DNA of 64,000 bases from Enterospora canceri (taxonomy: Eukaryota; Microsporidia; Enterocytozoonidae): positions 49,266-113,265 of the forward strand of contig LWDP01000005.1 in the NCBI GenBank assembly GCA_002087915.1, in the 5' to 3' direction. The stretch's first letter is position 1, and each line of letters opens with the position of its first letter. Positions 45,843 through 54,559 of this stretch are shown here, piece after piece. A model generated the notes under the pieces. It was not told the DNA's origin, ran no database searches, and worked only from the letters and a program-made list of their open reading frames with translations. The position numbers and the translations under genes were made by a program.

Positions 45843-48803
45843 TTATTTACCATTTAACTCTGGCTTATCTATCAGTGGGCTATAATCATTCTTGTACTCT
45901 TCTGAATTGCTATTATCCAAATCAGTCTTGTTCTCTTTCTTTCCCTCTCTGAATTCCTCCAGTTTCACTTTCTCAGAATCCTTCTCATATTCAGTCTTTT
46001 CATACTCCTTTTTCTCTACAGTCTCTTTTGTTTCTACTTTCACCTTCATATCCTTTAGATCCCTCAATGCTTCTTTATACTTCTCATTTCCCTCTTTGTA
46101 CCTCTTCTTTGACTTTCTGTATTCCTCCTTTGCCTTCTCATGCTCAGATTGTGCTTTCTTCAGGTTGTTTTCCAATATGCTACTGATTCCTGGCTTCTCC
46201 TTCTTCGCATTCTTCTCTAATTCAATCTTCTCAGTTTTAATTCGCTCATACTTCTTATTCATCTCATCCAACGCCTTCTTGGCCTCCTTGTATTTCATCT
46301 TGATCAGCTTCCTTTGCTCCTTACTGTATTTATCAGTTGCCTCTTCAAGTAATTCGTGCTCCTTCTTTGCTAGATCGTACTTCTCTTGTTCTAAATCCAT
46401 CTCACGTTCAGCCAACTCATATCGATCAGTGATGAACTGCTTTTGTCGAGCCAGAAACTCCTTCTCGTGATCAATGACTGTTTCAACAGATATTCCTGAT
46501 TCAATTGTGCTAGATGACTCCATCTCGTATTCGATATTCTCTGATACAGTGCTGGTGTCAATGGACTCCTTGGCCTGAAATAGCACCAGAATCTCTTTGT
46601 ATTTTGCTACAAATCGGGAGTCATTGAAGTTGCAGAAGAGCATCCCGATCTCATCAACTTCCTTGTGAGTCATTTGGAACATCAGTGGAAATGTCCTGTT
46701 CTTGAAGTTGTCCAATTCGTCTTTCTTTTTTCTGATTTGAATTGCCATCAGTTCCTGAACTACATCAAAATAGCTGTAAAATGATCTATTGATCTGTTTG
46801 TCTAAATAGATCAGAGTAGCCACGTAGTAATCAGCATGCTCATTCTCAGACGTGATGTATTTGCTGATCACTGATTTGTACAGGTCAATTTGTTCTGATT
46901 GCACATTCTGATATTCATCAGTCTTGTATTGAACTGGCTTCATTTTGCTACATATCACCACAAACAGCATCAGCATATTTTTATAGTGATTGTTCAGATC
47001 ATTTCCACTGCTTTCATCAGTCTCACTTTTTTCACCTGAATTGTTCTCTTCTTCCTTTTTGTACTCATCCTTGTTTTCCTTAGTGTATTTTAACACTTCT
47101 GTTATTTCATCACCAGTCTCAATCTCATTAATACTTGATAAAATCATCTGTCTCATTTTCATGTGTTCGTATTTGTTGCTACCTGAATATCTGATGAATA
47201 TTTTGATGGTGATGAAATGGCAGTTTTTCTCTGATGCGAATTTCGTGAAATAAACAGCTTGTTCTTCGTGTAAGAAGCCAAAGAACAAGGTGATCAGTGC
47301 CTGATGGTTTTTGGTTCTGTTTCTTATGAAATATTCATCAAAGAGATACCGCAACATTCCCATTGTCTTCTTTACACCAACCAGATCATCCCATACGACG
47401 TATTCGTTGTAGTTCTTGAAATGGGCTACGATTGCACCAGGATCCTCTGAATTGGTCAGGTCATTGATCAATTCAATTCGATCGTAGCAGTTGAATTTCC
47501 CTAGCAATTTGTCCAAATAGCGGTATTTGTAGCACAGAAATGTTTCTGTGGTAGAGCCAGCTTCAGTTGCAAACTTGGGATTCAGATACTTCTTATAATC
47601 TGTTATTTCATCATTGACGTCATTGTAGATTGCATAGATGCCACTCATTAGTCTTGTGATATTATTGATCATTTCTATTTCTTCCTTAATACTCGTGTTC
47701 CTGAATTCAACGAGAAGTGCTATACTTTCTCTTAGTAATCCAAGTGCTAATGACTTTTCTACTTCATAAAGTTCCAATAGCATTTCTGTTGTCTTTACAA
47801 CTGTATCCAACTTGTAGTTGATGTAGTTCTTGCTATTAAACAGTATTTTGGTGTAGTATGAAATCAGACACGAAGCCAGCTTGTTTGTGAAGAGTGTTGG
47901 TGCTCCATCCACCACTGAGCTTGTTAGTGTTGCACATGCCTCAATGTTATTCTCAACAACATCATTCTTAACATAGTTGATTAATGTTGTGAGCAACGGC
48001 TTCAGGTTCTTGTAGACCAATTGATCATTGTCCAATAGTGTTATCAGGTAACCAATGTACCTGTAACTGAATGCTGTTTTGATGAACTTATTTCTATCAA
48101 ACATGCTTGCAATTACATCCTTGATGCTCTTGTATATTTTAGAGTATCCTAGTATTCTTCTGTAGTGTACCGTATACTCATATTTCGTATCAAGCAGTGC
48201 CACACATTCAATGACTTTGTTTGCTACGATGTGATCATCAGATTTCATATCAATGAATCTTAAAGCACTTAAGATTGAATTGGTGAATTTGGTGTCAATA
48301 TAGTGCTCCTCTTTGGTGTAGTCTTCAATATACTGCTTCATTAACTCGGCTGTTTCATTATCAATCTCGTAGTGTTCATCAATATTCAATTCATTTATCA
48401 GATATTCCTTGATATAAATGTCATCGTATTCAGAAAGAATTCTATGAATCTCTTTGTTTGTGTCTGTTTTATGCTCAAATATTTGTTTATCCTCATTATC
48501 CCCATTAACCTCAACTGACTGTTTTGAATCTGCCTTCTCTTCATCATGATTGCTCTTTTGATCTTCCTGTCCTGATTCCTTCTTTGTCTTTTCTAGTTCT
48601 TCTTCTAGTTCACTATCCAGCTTCTTCTCTTTCTCTGACTCTCTTTCTTCTTTCTTGTTCTCTTCTTTCTTGGCTGTTTCTTTCCCAGGGTCTTCCTTCT
48701 CCTTGTTTTTCATCTCTTCTTCCACATCCTTCATTCCTTCATCTGATTTAGCATTCAGTAGTCTAATGGTTGATGTCATACTCTGTTCACTGTTCTCAGC
48801 CAT
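45843..48803 (-). CDS. Large helical protein with charged ends, unknown
   Basis: 986 residues. The first 120 are a Lys/Glu repeat-like stretch (KEKEDPGKETAKKEENKKEE), the middle 550 are helical with moderate complexity, and the last 250 are a long Lys/Glu/Tyr coiled coil. The middle resembles a HEAT/MIF4G-type helical array, which would fit eIF4G or Upf2, but I cannot find a defining motif. The start has TTTTAGATG with no CCC adjacent. Convergent with tRNA-Asp and located near Lys-rich genes. Confidence 0.7.
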   Translation of the reverse strand: MAENSEQSMTSTIRLLNAKSDEGMKDVEEEMKNKEKEDPGKETAKKEENKKEERESEKEKKLDSELEEELEKTKKESGQEDQKSNHDEEKADSKQSVEVNGDNEDKQIFEHKTDTNKEIHRILSEYDDIYIKEYLINELNIDEHYEIDNETAELMKQYIEDYTKEEHYIDTKFTNSILSALRFIDMKSDDHIVANKVIECVALLDTKYEYTVHYRRILGYSKIYKSIKDVIASMFDRNKFIKTAFSYRYIGYLITLLDNDQLVYKNLKPLLTTLINYVKNDVVENNIEACATLTSSVVDGAPTLFTNKLASCLISYYTKILFNSKNYINYKLDTVVKTTEMLLELYEVEKSLALGLLRESIALLVEFRNTSIKEEIEMINNITRLMSGIYAIYNDVNDEITDYKKYLNPKFATEAGSTTETFLCYKYRYLDKLLGKFNCYDRIELINDLTNSEDPGAIVAHFKNYNEYVVWDDLVGVKKTMGMLRYLFDEYFIRNRTKNHQALITLFFGFLHEEQAVYFTKFASEKNCHFITIKIFIRYSGSNKYEHMKMRQMILSSINEIETGDEITEVLKYTKENKDEYKKEEENNSGEKSETDESSGNDLNNHYKNMLMLFVVICSKMKPVQYKTDEYQNVQSEQIDLYKSVISKYITSENEHADYYVATLIYLDKQINRSFYSYFDVVQELMAIQIRKKKDELDNFKNRTFPLMFQMTHKEVDEIGMLFCNFNDSRFVAKYKEILVLFQAKESIDTSTVSENIEYEMESSSTIESGISVETVIDHEKEFLARQKQFITDRYELAEREMDLEQEKYDLAKKEHELLEEATDKYSKEQRKLIKMKYKEAKKALDEMNKKYERIKTEKIELEKNAKKEKPGISSILENNLKKAQSEHEKAKEEYRKSKKRYKEGNEKYKEALRDLKDMKVKVETKETVEKKEYEKTEYEKDSEKVKLEEFREGKKENKTDLDNSNSEEYKNDYSPLIDKPELNGK

Positions 48804-48845
48804 CTAAAACAGCAAAACACGCCCAAAATACAGCACCCATGTTTC

Positions 48846-48851
48846 AAAAAA
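48846..48851 (-). terminator. RNA polymerase III terminator of tRNA-Asp
   Basis: Six consecutive T on the tRNA strand, one base past the tRNA discriminator base; adequate for Pol III termination. Confidence 0.7.
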
Positions 48852-48852
48852 G

Positions 48853-48924
48853 CTCTCTGGCCGGGAATTGAACCCGAATCGCAAGCGTGACAAGCTTAAA
48901 TGCTAACCATTACACCACCGGAGA
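48853..48924 (-). tRNA. tRNA-Asp (anticodon GTC)
   Basis: 72 bases fold as a cloverleaf. The acceptor TCTCCGG pairs with CCAGAGA with one C-A mismatch at the fifth pair. The D-arm is GTGTAATGGTTAGCAT, the anticodon loop TTGTCAC sits on a five-pair stem (TAAGC/GCTTG), the variable region is short, and the T-arm has the TTCAATT loop. The discriminator base is G, as expected for Asp. Internal A and B boxes match (TGGTGTAATGG and GGTTCAATTCC). No intron, and CCA is not encoded. Confidence 0.93.
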
Positions 48925-49141
48925 TAAAGAACAAACCGTACATCATTATGTACAGCAACTGGTTATTCATCGCATAACTAACTACACTATTGACTAACTA
49001 CTCCTGTTGACTATTTCATATCATGATATTACACATGAATGTTTCACATATCACATTATCTCTGTTTTTATCGTTGTTTGGCAATTGTTTCACATTCAGT
49101 TCCCTCTCAAATATTTCTGATTTGTTTTTACCCTAGTTCAC

Positions 49142-49567
49142 ATGCCAGTAAAGAAGGAAACTAATAAAGATTCAAAAATGATTGAGAATAAAATGTATAA
49201 AAAGGCAGCCAGGTCAGTAGCAACATTTCTGAATGCAGTTACAGAACGGTCGAAGTCAACAGAGACAGAAAGTGACACAATCAAGCAGATAGGCAAAAAG
49301 AGACAGGAATTAAATAGGGAAATGAAGACAGAATCTATGGGTGTCAAAACAGGAGCCTATAAAAGTGGTAAGGAATCAAAATCAGTAAAGAAGGCCATGA
49401 AGAATGAGCTAAATGCCCAGGATTCAAAGAATACAGAGGGTGCAAATGTAACAAGAGCAGCAGCCAAGACGGAATCAAAAAAGAAGTCTGATACAAAAAG
49501 GAAGGAGATCAAAAAGAGGAAAACAGCAGCAAAATCAAAAACAACCAAATCTAAATCAACTAAATGA
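49142..49567 (+). CDS. Lysine-rich basic protein
   Basis: 141 residues, strongly basic, rich in Lys, Ser, Thr and Ala, with no hydrophobic core. The C-terminal third (TESKKKSDTKRKEIKKRK followed by TAAKSKTTKSKSTK) resembles the tail of a linker histone or other nucleic-acid-binding protein. CCC lies eight bases before the ATG (TTTTACCCTAGTTCACATG). No globular H1 winged helix is apparent, so I name it by composition only. Confidence 0.62.
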   Translation: MPVKKETNKDSKMIENKMYKKAARSVATFLNAVTERSKSTETESDTIKQIGKKRQELNREMKTESMGVKTGAYKSGKESKSVKKAMKNELNAQDSKNTEGANVTRAAAKTESKKKSDTKRKEIKKRKTAAKSKTTKSKSTK

Positions 49568-49624
49568 TCAAATATTTATTTACTGTTTCAGGTTTCTGAT
49601 AAAAACAAAGTATCCTGCGTAATA

Positions 49625-50410
49625 ATGGTGAATAAAATGAATAGGTTTTCAATTATGGCTGCAGGTGCCAAGGGATCTGGAAAATCGTCATTCTTCAACA
49701 ATTTGGTTGGAAAACAGATCATAACGGATGATCAACAGGATGAAATAAACGTCTATATGCTGAACTTGGACTGTGAAGGAGTTGTACAAAAGATCACATT
49801 CATAGACACGCCTGGATTTGATAGCAGCAACAACGAAAGTATTCAAACGAGCATTTTGAACTTCATCAAGGAACAATTTGACTTGTTCATGGCCGAGGAG
49901 AACAAGATCAGAAGGAACCCGCTCTATGAAGACACGCGTGTTCATTGCCTGCTGTATTTTCTACCATCAACTGGCTACGGGCTGAAACAGACTGATTTAC
50001 ACTTTCTTAGAAGCATCAAACACCTTGTTAATATCATTCCAGTTCTATCCAAGGCTGATGGCCTGACGCCAGAAGAGACTGAAAGGTACAAGAAGCTCAT
50101 TAGAGCACAGTTTGATGAGCACAGTATTCCGATATTCAACATGCACCCTTCTCAATCACTTGAAACTGGTATTAATCTGAATGAAATTGTTCCATTTTCA
50201 GTGATAAGTGGAGAAAATAAGGTGAAGGAGATCAACGGATACAGTATTGAAGTTGATAATCCAAATTTCAACGATTTGTCTGTTCTAAGAGAGGCATTGC
50301 TGAGTCTGTACCTGGATTCACTGATGGAAGTGACTGCAAATGAACTGTACGAGCAGTACAGGACGAGGGCATTGGAAGACGTAGTTGGAGACAAAGAGAC
50401 CATTTTATGA
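49625..50410 (+). CDS. Septin (short form)
   Basis: A cytoskeletal GTPase. The 261-residue protein has GAKGSGKSSFFN (P-loop), FIDTPGFDSS (switch II) and PVLSKADGLTPEE (AKAD-type G4), with a C-terminal septin unique-element-like end. It stops shortly after the G domain: the polybasic N-terminus and the C-terminal coiled coil are missing, against a usual 350-450 residues. The ATG at 49625 follows TATCCTGCGTAATAATG with no CCC; a second ATG (MNRFSIMAAGAKG) four codons on is an alternative. Confidence 0.9.
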   Translation: MVNKMNRFSIMAAGAKGSGKSSFFNNLVGKQIITDDQQDEINVYMLNLDCEGVVQKITFIDTPGFDSSNNESIQTSILNFIKEQFDLFMAEENKIRRNPLYEDTRVHCLLYFLPSTGYGLKQTDLHFLRSIKHLVNIIPVLSKADGLTPEETERYKKLIRAQFDEHSIPIFNMHPSQSLETGINLNEIVPFSVISGENKVKEINGYSIEVDNPNFNDLSVLREALLSLYLDSLMEVTANELYEQYRTRALEDVVGDKETIL

Positions 50411-50441
50411 AGAAAGAAGTTGAAATGATTTCTTGTTTTAT

Positions 50442-50444
50442 CCC
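50442..50444 (+). promoter_or_regulatory. CCC start signal of TRM112
   Basis: CCC four bases before the ATG at 50449, preferred over the ATG at 50407, which overlaps the septin stop. Confidence 0.5.
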
Positions 50445-50448
50445 AGCA

Positions 50449-50808
50449 ATGAGAATGTTCGTAGTAAAAATGTTGAAGTGTTCAAAATGCAACAGCACCA
50501 GAGTGCCAAAGGTGGAAATAGGAAAGAAAAGAGAGATAAAGGAGCACGTGAGCAAAACAAAGCAGGATGCAGTGGTTAGGATGCTACGTGAGAGTGATAC
50601 AACCGTAGATGAGTTGAATACGCTGCTTGAGGGGGTAGCTGGGTATTCTGAGGCAGATGCGATTGAATTCGTAGAGGGAATTGGAAAGGAGCAGGAAATC
50701 GTTGATTGTTTCTACAAAGTGGACGTAGAAGAAGGGAGCGTATTCTGTGCAGATTGTGGGGATGAGAAAAAGGTAGCAAATGGGATACTGGAGCTGATTG
50801 ATATGTGA
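50449..50808 (+). CDS. TRM112: Trm112-like zinc protein
   Basis: Trm112 is the activating partner of several methyltransferases (Trm9, Trm11, Mtq2, Bud23). From 50449 the protein has 119 residues: an N-terminal CSKC pair near residue 11, a helical central insert, and a C-terminal FCADCGDEKKVANGILELI that mirrors the family end (CxxCGxxYxIxNGIPxLL). It is slightly shorter than yeast Trm112 (135). Located 134 bases before the XRN gene. Confidence 0.8.
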   Translation: MRMFVVKMLKCSKCNSTRVPKVEIGKKREIKEHVSKTKQDAVVRMLRESDTTVDELNTLLEGVAGYSEADAIEFVEGIGKEQEIVDCFYKVDVEEGSVFCADCGDEKKVANGILELIDM

Positions 50809-50942
50809 AATTGAAACTGATGATCAGTTTGCAACTGCAACAGGCAAATCAGCAAAAATGGTTTATTTTCATATTAATTCGTTTTCTTTGCTCTAATTAA
50901 ATCTTTGTTTTGCCTGAGTTTTTTCTCTTTTTTCACCCATAA

Positions 50943-52925
50943 ATGGGTGTTCCAAGCTTGTACAAGTGGCTTACGATGCGTTTTCCAAGCATTCTGGCCC
51001 ACCTGAAGAAAGACTTCGACTACAACGTGGACAACCTCTACCTCGACTTCAATGCAATCATCCACCCGTGCTGCAACAAGAATCTGAACAACCTGAAGGA
51101 GATTGACGCTGACTTGTACGCGAAGCTAGAGAAGTATATTGACACTCTGATGGCATACTGTAAGCCTAAAAGAATGATCTATATTTCGGTAGACGGGGTG
51201 GCCCCGAAGGCGAAGCTGAACCAGCAGAGATCCAGGCGATTTACGAGTGCAAAGGAGACGTACAACTCAAACACGATCTACGCCGATCCAAAGGAGACGT
51301 GCGACAACCCAAACGTGAATGTTGCATTTGACACGAATTCGATCACGCCTGGAACCGACTTCATGGCCCGCCTCGACGACTACATGAATCAGCTGATCAA
51401 ATTCAAAATGAGCACTGATTCCGCCTGGAAGAATAAGACGGTGATTTACTCGAATTACAAGGTGCCTGGAGAAGGAGAGCAGAAGATCATGGAGTACATG
51501 CGAATGCACAAGATGGGGCAGAAGGAGACACACGTCATATTCTCGCCTGATGCCGATCTGATATTCCTTGGCCTCACTACGCCTGCCTTGAATCTGCGTA
51601 TCATGCGAGAAGACGTCCAGTACCGTAGAAACCAGGACGACCAGGAGAACGAGGACGATTTCATGAGAAAGAAGTTTGTGATGATCAACGAGCAGAAGCT
51701 GAAGATGCTGATCATCGAGCGGCTCCAGAACGAGATCAACATCCCCTCTGACGGAGACAGGCTGCTTTCTGACTTCGTCTTCCTCTGCTTCTGCATCGGA
51801 AACGACTTCCTTCCTTGTAGCCCTGGCTTCGAGATCCGCACCAATGCGATAGAGAAGATAGCGAAGTTTCTGATTCAGACGCACATGCTCTGCCGCGACT
51901 ACATCACGCATCCTGATGGATCTGTGAATTATTGGGTTCTAAGGAAGTTCTTTGCAGAGGGGCTGAAGGACGAGGACGAGAATCTGATTGAAAAGAGGAG
52001 GAATCTGGAAAGTAGCAGGCTTAGAATGGGCGAGGAGTTCGACCCAGAGAAGGAGTTCAAGCTTAACAGGGAGGAAGGGAAGCTGAAGTACTACATTGAG
52101 AAGATGGGCATTTCGTCAGAAGAGGACCTTAAGGTTGCTTGTAAGGAGTATGTGAAGGGGATGGTTTGGATTTACAAGTACTATTTCCAGGGGTGCCCAT
52201 CTTGGGACTACTATTTCCCATACTATTTTGCACCATTCATGTGCGACTTACACGCCCTGAAAGTCGAACAGCTTGAATTCGAAGACTCAAAGCCACTTGC
52301 GCCATTTGAGCAGCTGCTTTCGGTGCTACCTGCCTACTCGATGCATTTGTTGCCACGAGAGTACAGGAAGTTCTACTACGATCACGGCTACATCAAAATA
52401 CACGAGAAGTACCAGGATTGGATTCAGGATGCAGGACAAAGGGGATACATTCACGAGTACAACACTGTTTACGGGAGACTGGGTCAGAAGAAGGAGGATT
52501 GTGCTGGATTGGAGGTCAAAGACATCTTCACGTTCTCAGACCTGAAATTCAGGGTTGATGACTTCCAGAAAGTGATGGACTGGCAGTACATTTCAATTCT
52601 GCCATTTATCAAAAGCAGTGAGGTGACTGATTTTACGACTGATAAGCGAATAAAGCTGGGATACGAGGATCTGGAGAGAAACACGGCTGGGATGAGTCTG
52701 CTTTACAGCAACAAGACTGGGCTACTTGGAGAGTACGATTCAGTCTTGAAGAAGACAAACGAGAACATGCAGGAAGACGAGTATTGTGGGAAGGTGTATG
52801 CTCCAATGAAGGTGAGTCGAGTTGGAGAGGACGTAGGTGGCTACTTCAACTACAAGTGCGCCGTAGTCGTCTTTGCCTTCGACCAGGGCTACAGGAAGAA
52901 GGTCATTCCTGGGGATGCTGAATAA
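50943..52925 (+). CDS. RAT1: 5'-3' exoribonuclease, Xrn2/Rat1-like
   Basis: Degrades RNA with a 5' monophosphate. The 660-residue protein starts MGVPSLYKWLTMRFPSI and has NLYLDFNAIIHPCC, where HPC favours Rat1/Xrn2 over Xrn1 (HNC). The catalytic acidic residues follow in VDGVAPKAKLNQQRSRRF, GEGEQKIMEYMR, SPDADLIFLGL and CIGNDFLP. The C-terminal domain is much shorter than in yeast Rat1 (1006), and the Rai1-binding part is not evident. CCC lies three bases before the ATG. The end converges on the Pol delta small subunit with a single base between. Confidence 0.92.
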   Translation: MGVPSLYKWLTMRFPSILAHLKKDFDYNVDNLYLDFNAIIHPCCNKNLNNLKEIDADLYAKLEKYIDTLMAYCKPKRMIYISVDGVAPKAKLNQQRSRRFTSAKETYNSNTIYADPKETCDNPNVNVAFDTNSITPGTDFMARLDDYMNQLIKFKMSTDSAWKNKTVIYSNYKVPGEGEQKIMEYMRMHKMGQKETHVIFSPDADLIFLGLTTPALNLRIMREDVQYRRNQDDQENEDDFMRKKFVMINEQKLKMLIIERLQNEINIPSDGDRLLSDFVFLCFCIGNDFLPCSPGFEIRTNAIEKIAKFLIQTHMLCRDYITHPDGSVNYWVLRKFFAEGLKDEDENLIEKRRNLESSRLRMGEEFDPEKEFKLNREEGKLKYYIEKMGISSEEDLKVACKEYVKGMVWIYKYYFQGCPSWDYYFPYYFAPFMCDLHALKVEQLEFEDSKPLAPFEQLLSVLPAYSMHLLPREYRKFYYDHGYIKIHEKYQDWIQDAGQRGYIHEYNTVYGRLGQKKEDCAGLEVKDIFTFSDLKFRVDDFQKVMDWQYISILPFIKSSEVTDFTTDKRIKLGYEDLERNTAGMSLLYSNKTGLLGEYDSVLKKTNENMQEDEYCGKVYAPMKVSRVGEDVGGYFNYKCAVVVFAFDQGYRKKVIPGDAE

Positions 52926-52926
52926 T

Positions 52927-54024
52927 TTATTCGCAGAAGGCGATCTCCTCAATTTGTTTGTTTTTCATGTGAAAAAGTGTCGCAACTTTGGTCTCGTCGA
53001 AGTCAGCCACAGAAAGAAGCATCTTCTGCCTGAAAATGTCGTATTCAGTTTTGGTGCCACCTGAGACAATCAGGGACACTTTGGAGAGCAAGAGAGGGTC
53101 TCTATGTGACTCAGGGACACATGGTATCGTATCCGGTGCATTTGGTAGAATCAGTCTGCTTTTTATCACTGCTTTCATTGCATCCGTGGCTCTACTGTGT
53201 TTCTTGTATCTCAGTAAGTCGGCCATTGCGTATTTTCCATCAAGAAATAGGCACGTTTTGCTGTTGATTTCCACAGTGGCTGGATTGGTAAGTCGTACAA
53301 CATTCTTGTTTCTGGAAAAGAGCAGTTTGTGAAGTGGTGGCTGTGGTACGAATCCACTTGTTGGATCATCCAATCCTGGTAGAATGTACAATTTGCCTGG
53401 AAATGTGTCCAGAAACCTGTTGAATTTGCTGAAATCCCAATCATCCTGTGTTCTATCGAATATTGGTCCAATAAAGACTACGTCATCGTATTTGTCCCTG
53501 TTTAGATCTAGAAGAGTGAGCAAATTTGGGAAGTTTCTGTTGAATTTGACGTTGCTAAAGATGAGTAGCCTGTGTTCTGAGACTACGTCATCCATTCTGC
53601 CTGAAAGTGCTCCTGGATAAATTATTTTGGTACAGACGAATTTGGCTCCTTCCATCGCACCAACAAATCCAAGGACCATTCCAGTCACCAGAAAGTCATT
53701 GAAAATGTTGCACTTGAATTCAACTTCCACCCTACAAGAGAGGTCTTCTATGAAATGGAGACCATCTTTCTCTTCTTCGTACGTCTGAATCTCTCTATTG
53801 GTTCTCTCTAGGTCTATTTCCACGTTCTTGTTGAAAATAGACAGCTTTTTGGATGAATTCATGAATAGCACCGCCTTAACCATTCTTGTGTTGTTCTTCA
53901 CGTCACTTATCCGTGAATAGGGTGCATCCTCGTACTCTATCAACTCACTAAGTTCCCTGTGTCTCATTCTGTAGTTTTCATTGTATTGGAGACTGAAATC
54001 AACGTGTTGGTTGTTTTGTTTCAT
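52927..54024 (-). CDS. POL31: DNA polymerase delta small subunit
   Basis: Structural B subunit of the replicative polymerase. The 365-residue protein (ATG at 54024; the frame runs six codons further to a TTG) has an OB-fold N-terminal part and a phosphoesterase-like C-terminal domain. Family sequence is clear at VVFIGPIFDR, ILPGLDDP and RLILPNAPDTIPCVP, the last matching the APTAPDTLGCYPF of Pol delta small subunits. CCC precedes the ATG by three bases on the coding strand. It is about 120 residues shorter than yeast Pol31. Confidence 0.87.
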   Translation of the reverse strand: MKQNNQHVDFSLQYNENYRMRHRELSELIEYEDAPYSRISDVKNNTRMVKAVLFMNSSKKLSIFNKNVEIDLERTNREIQTYEEEKDGLHFIEDLSCRVEVEFKCNIFNDFLVTGMVLGFVGAMEGAKFVCTKIIYPGALSGRMDDVVSEHRLLIFSNVKFNRNFPNLLTLLDLNRDKYDDVVFIGPIFDRTQDDWDFSKFNRFLDTFPGKLYILPGLDDPTSGFVPQPPLHKLLFSRNKNVVRLTNPATVEINSKTCLFLDGKYAMADLLRYKKHSRATDAMKAVIKSRLILPNAPDTIPCVPESHRDPLLLSKVSLIVSGGTKTEYDIFRQKMLLSVADFDETKVATLFHMKNKQIEEIAFCE

Positions 54025-54051
54025 CCAGGGATAAATTTGCAAAAACAGAAT

Positions 54052-54348
54052 TCAGGCACCAGACATCTTCAGGATCTTCTTTTTTGCCTTCTTGATTGTT
54101 CCACTGGCTGATGATACCTCACAATCATCCATTTCATCAATACACGTCTTAATCATATCCTGACAGTTTCTAGGTATCCATAGAATGGAGTACTTGAGCT
54201 CCTTGTAATCCTCCTTGATTTCGAAGTAGAAGACGTCAGCTAGTCCTAGTATCCCATACTTCTCTTTAATTTTGTTAAATAATGTATTTTTATCCACTGT
54301 AGTTTCCTTATATCTTATAATCAGATAAATATCCTTGAGAGCTACCAT
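54052..54348 (-). CDS. POP5: RNase P/MRP protein subunit Pop5
   Basis: A 98-residue protein from the ATG at 54348. Evidence is a small alpha-beta fold opening VALKDIYLIIRYKE, the central GLADVFYFEIKEDYKELKYS strands, and the final SSASGTIKKAKKKILK matching the conserved SGTIRxCQxxLI end of Pop5. It is shorter than yeast Pop5 (173). The frame is open 30 codons further upstream, but that part is Phe/Leu-rich and unlike homologues. CCC lies five bases before the ATG. Confidence 0.68.
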   Translation of the reverse strand: MVALKDIYLIIRYKETTVDKNTLFNKIKEKYGILGLADVFYFEIKEDYKELKYSILWIPRNCQDMIKTCIDEMDDCEVSSASGTIKKAKKKILKMSGA

Positions 54349-54545
54349 TTTTAGGGATAATAAACAAAATATTTGTGTATAGTATGAATGAAATACTAAA
54401 AATAACAACTTAAAACACAGGAGAGGAGTAAAACACACGAATAATCCAAATTTCTACACAAATCCTGTTCTTATGGCTCTACTAATCCAACACATCCAAT
54501 TTATTTTCATTTTTCAGCCTCTTTTTTTTAAATTTATAAAAACTA

Positions 54546-54550
54546 CCCCC
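54546..54550 (+). promoter_or_regulatory. CCCCC start signal of the HDAC
   Basis: Five C at 54546-54550, nine bases before the ATG at 54560. The frame upstream is Phe/Ile-rich and not HDAC-like. Confidence 0.5.
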
Positions 54551-54559
54551 AGAAATTCA

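Noticed and set aside
45892..46470. 192-codon plus-strand frame with Ser/Phe runs
   Set aside because: Reverse of the Lys/Glu coiled coil in the 986-residue protein; not a real gene.
51267..51911. 214-codon minus-strand open frame opposite XRN
   Set aside because: Antisense shadow of a conserved, C-ending-codon gene with few antisense stops.
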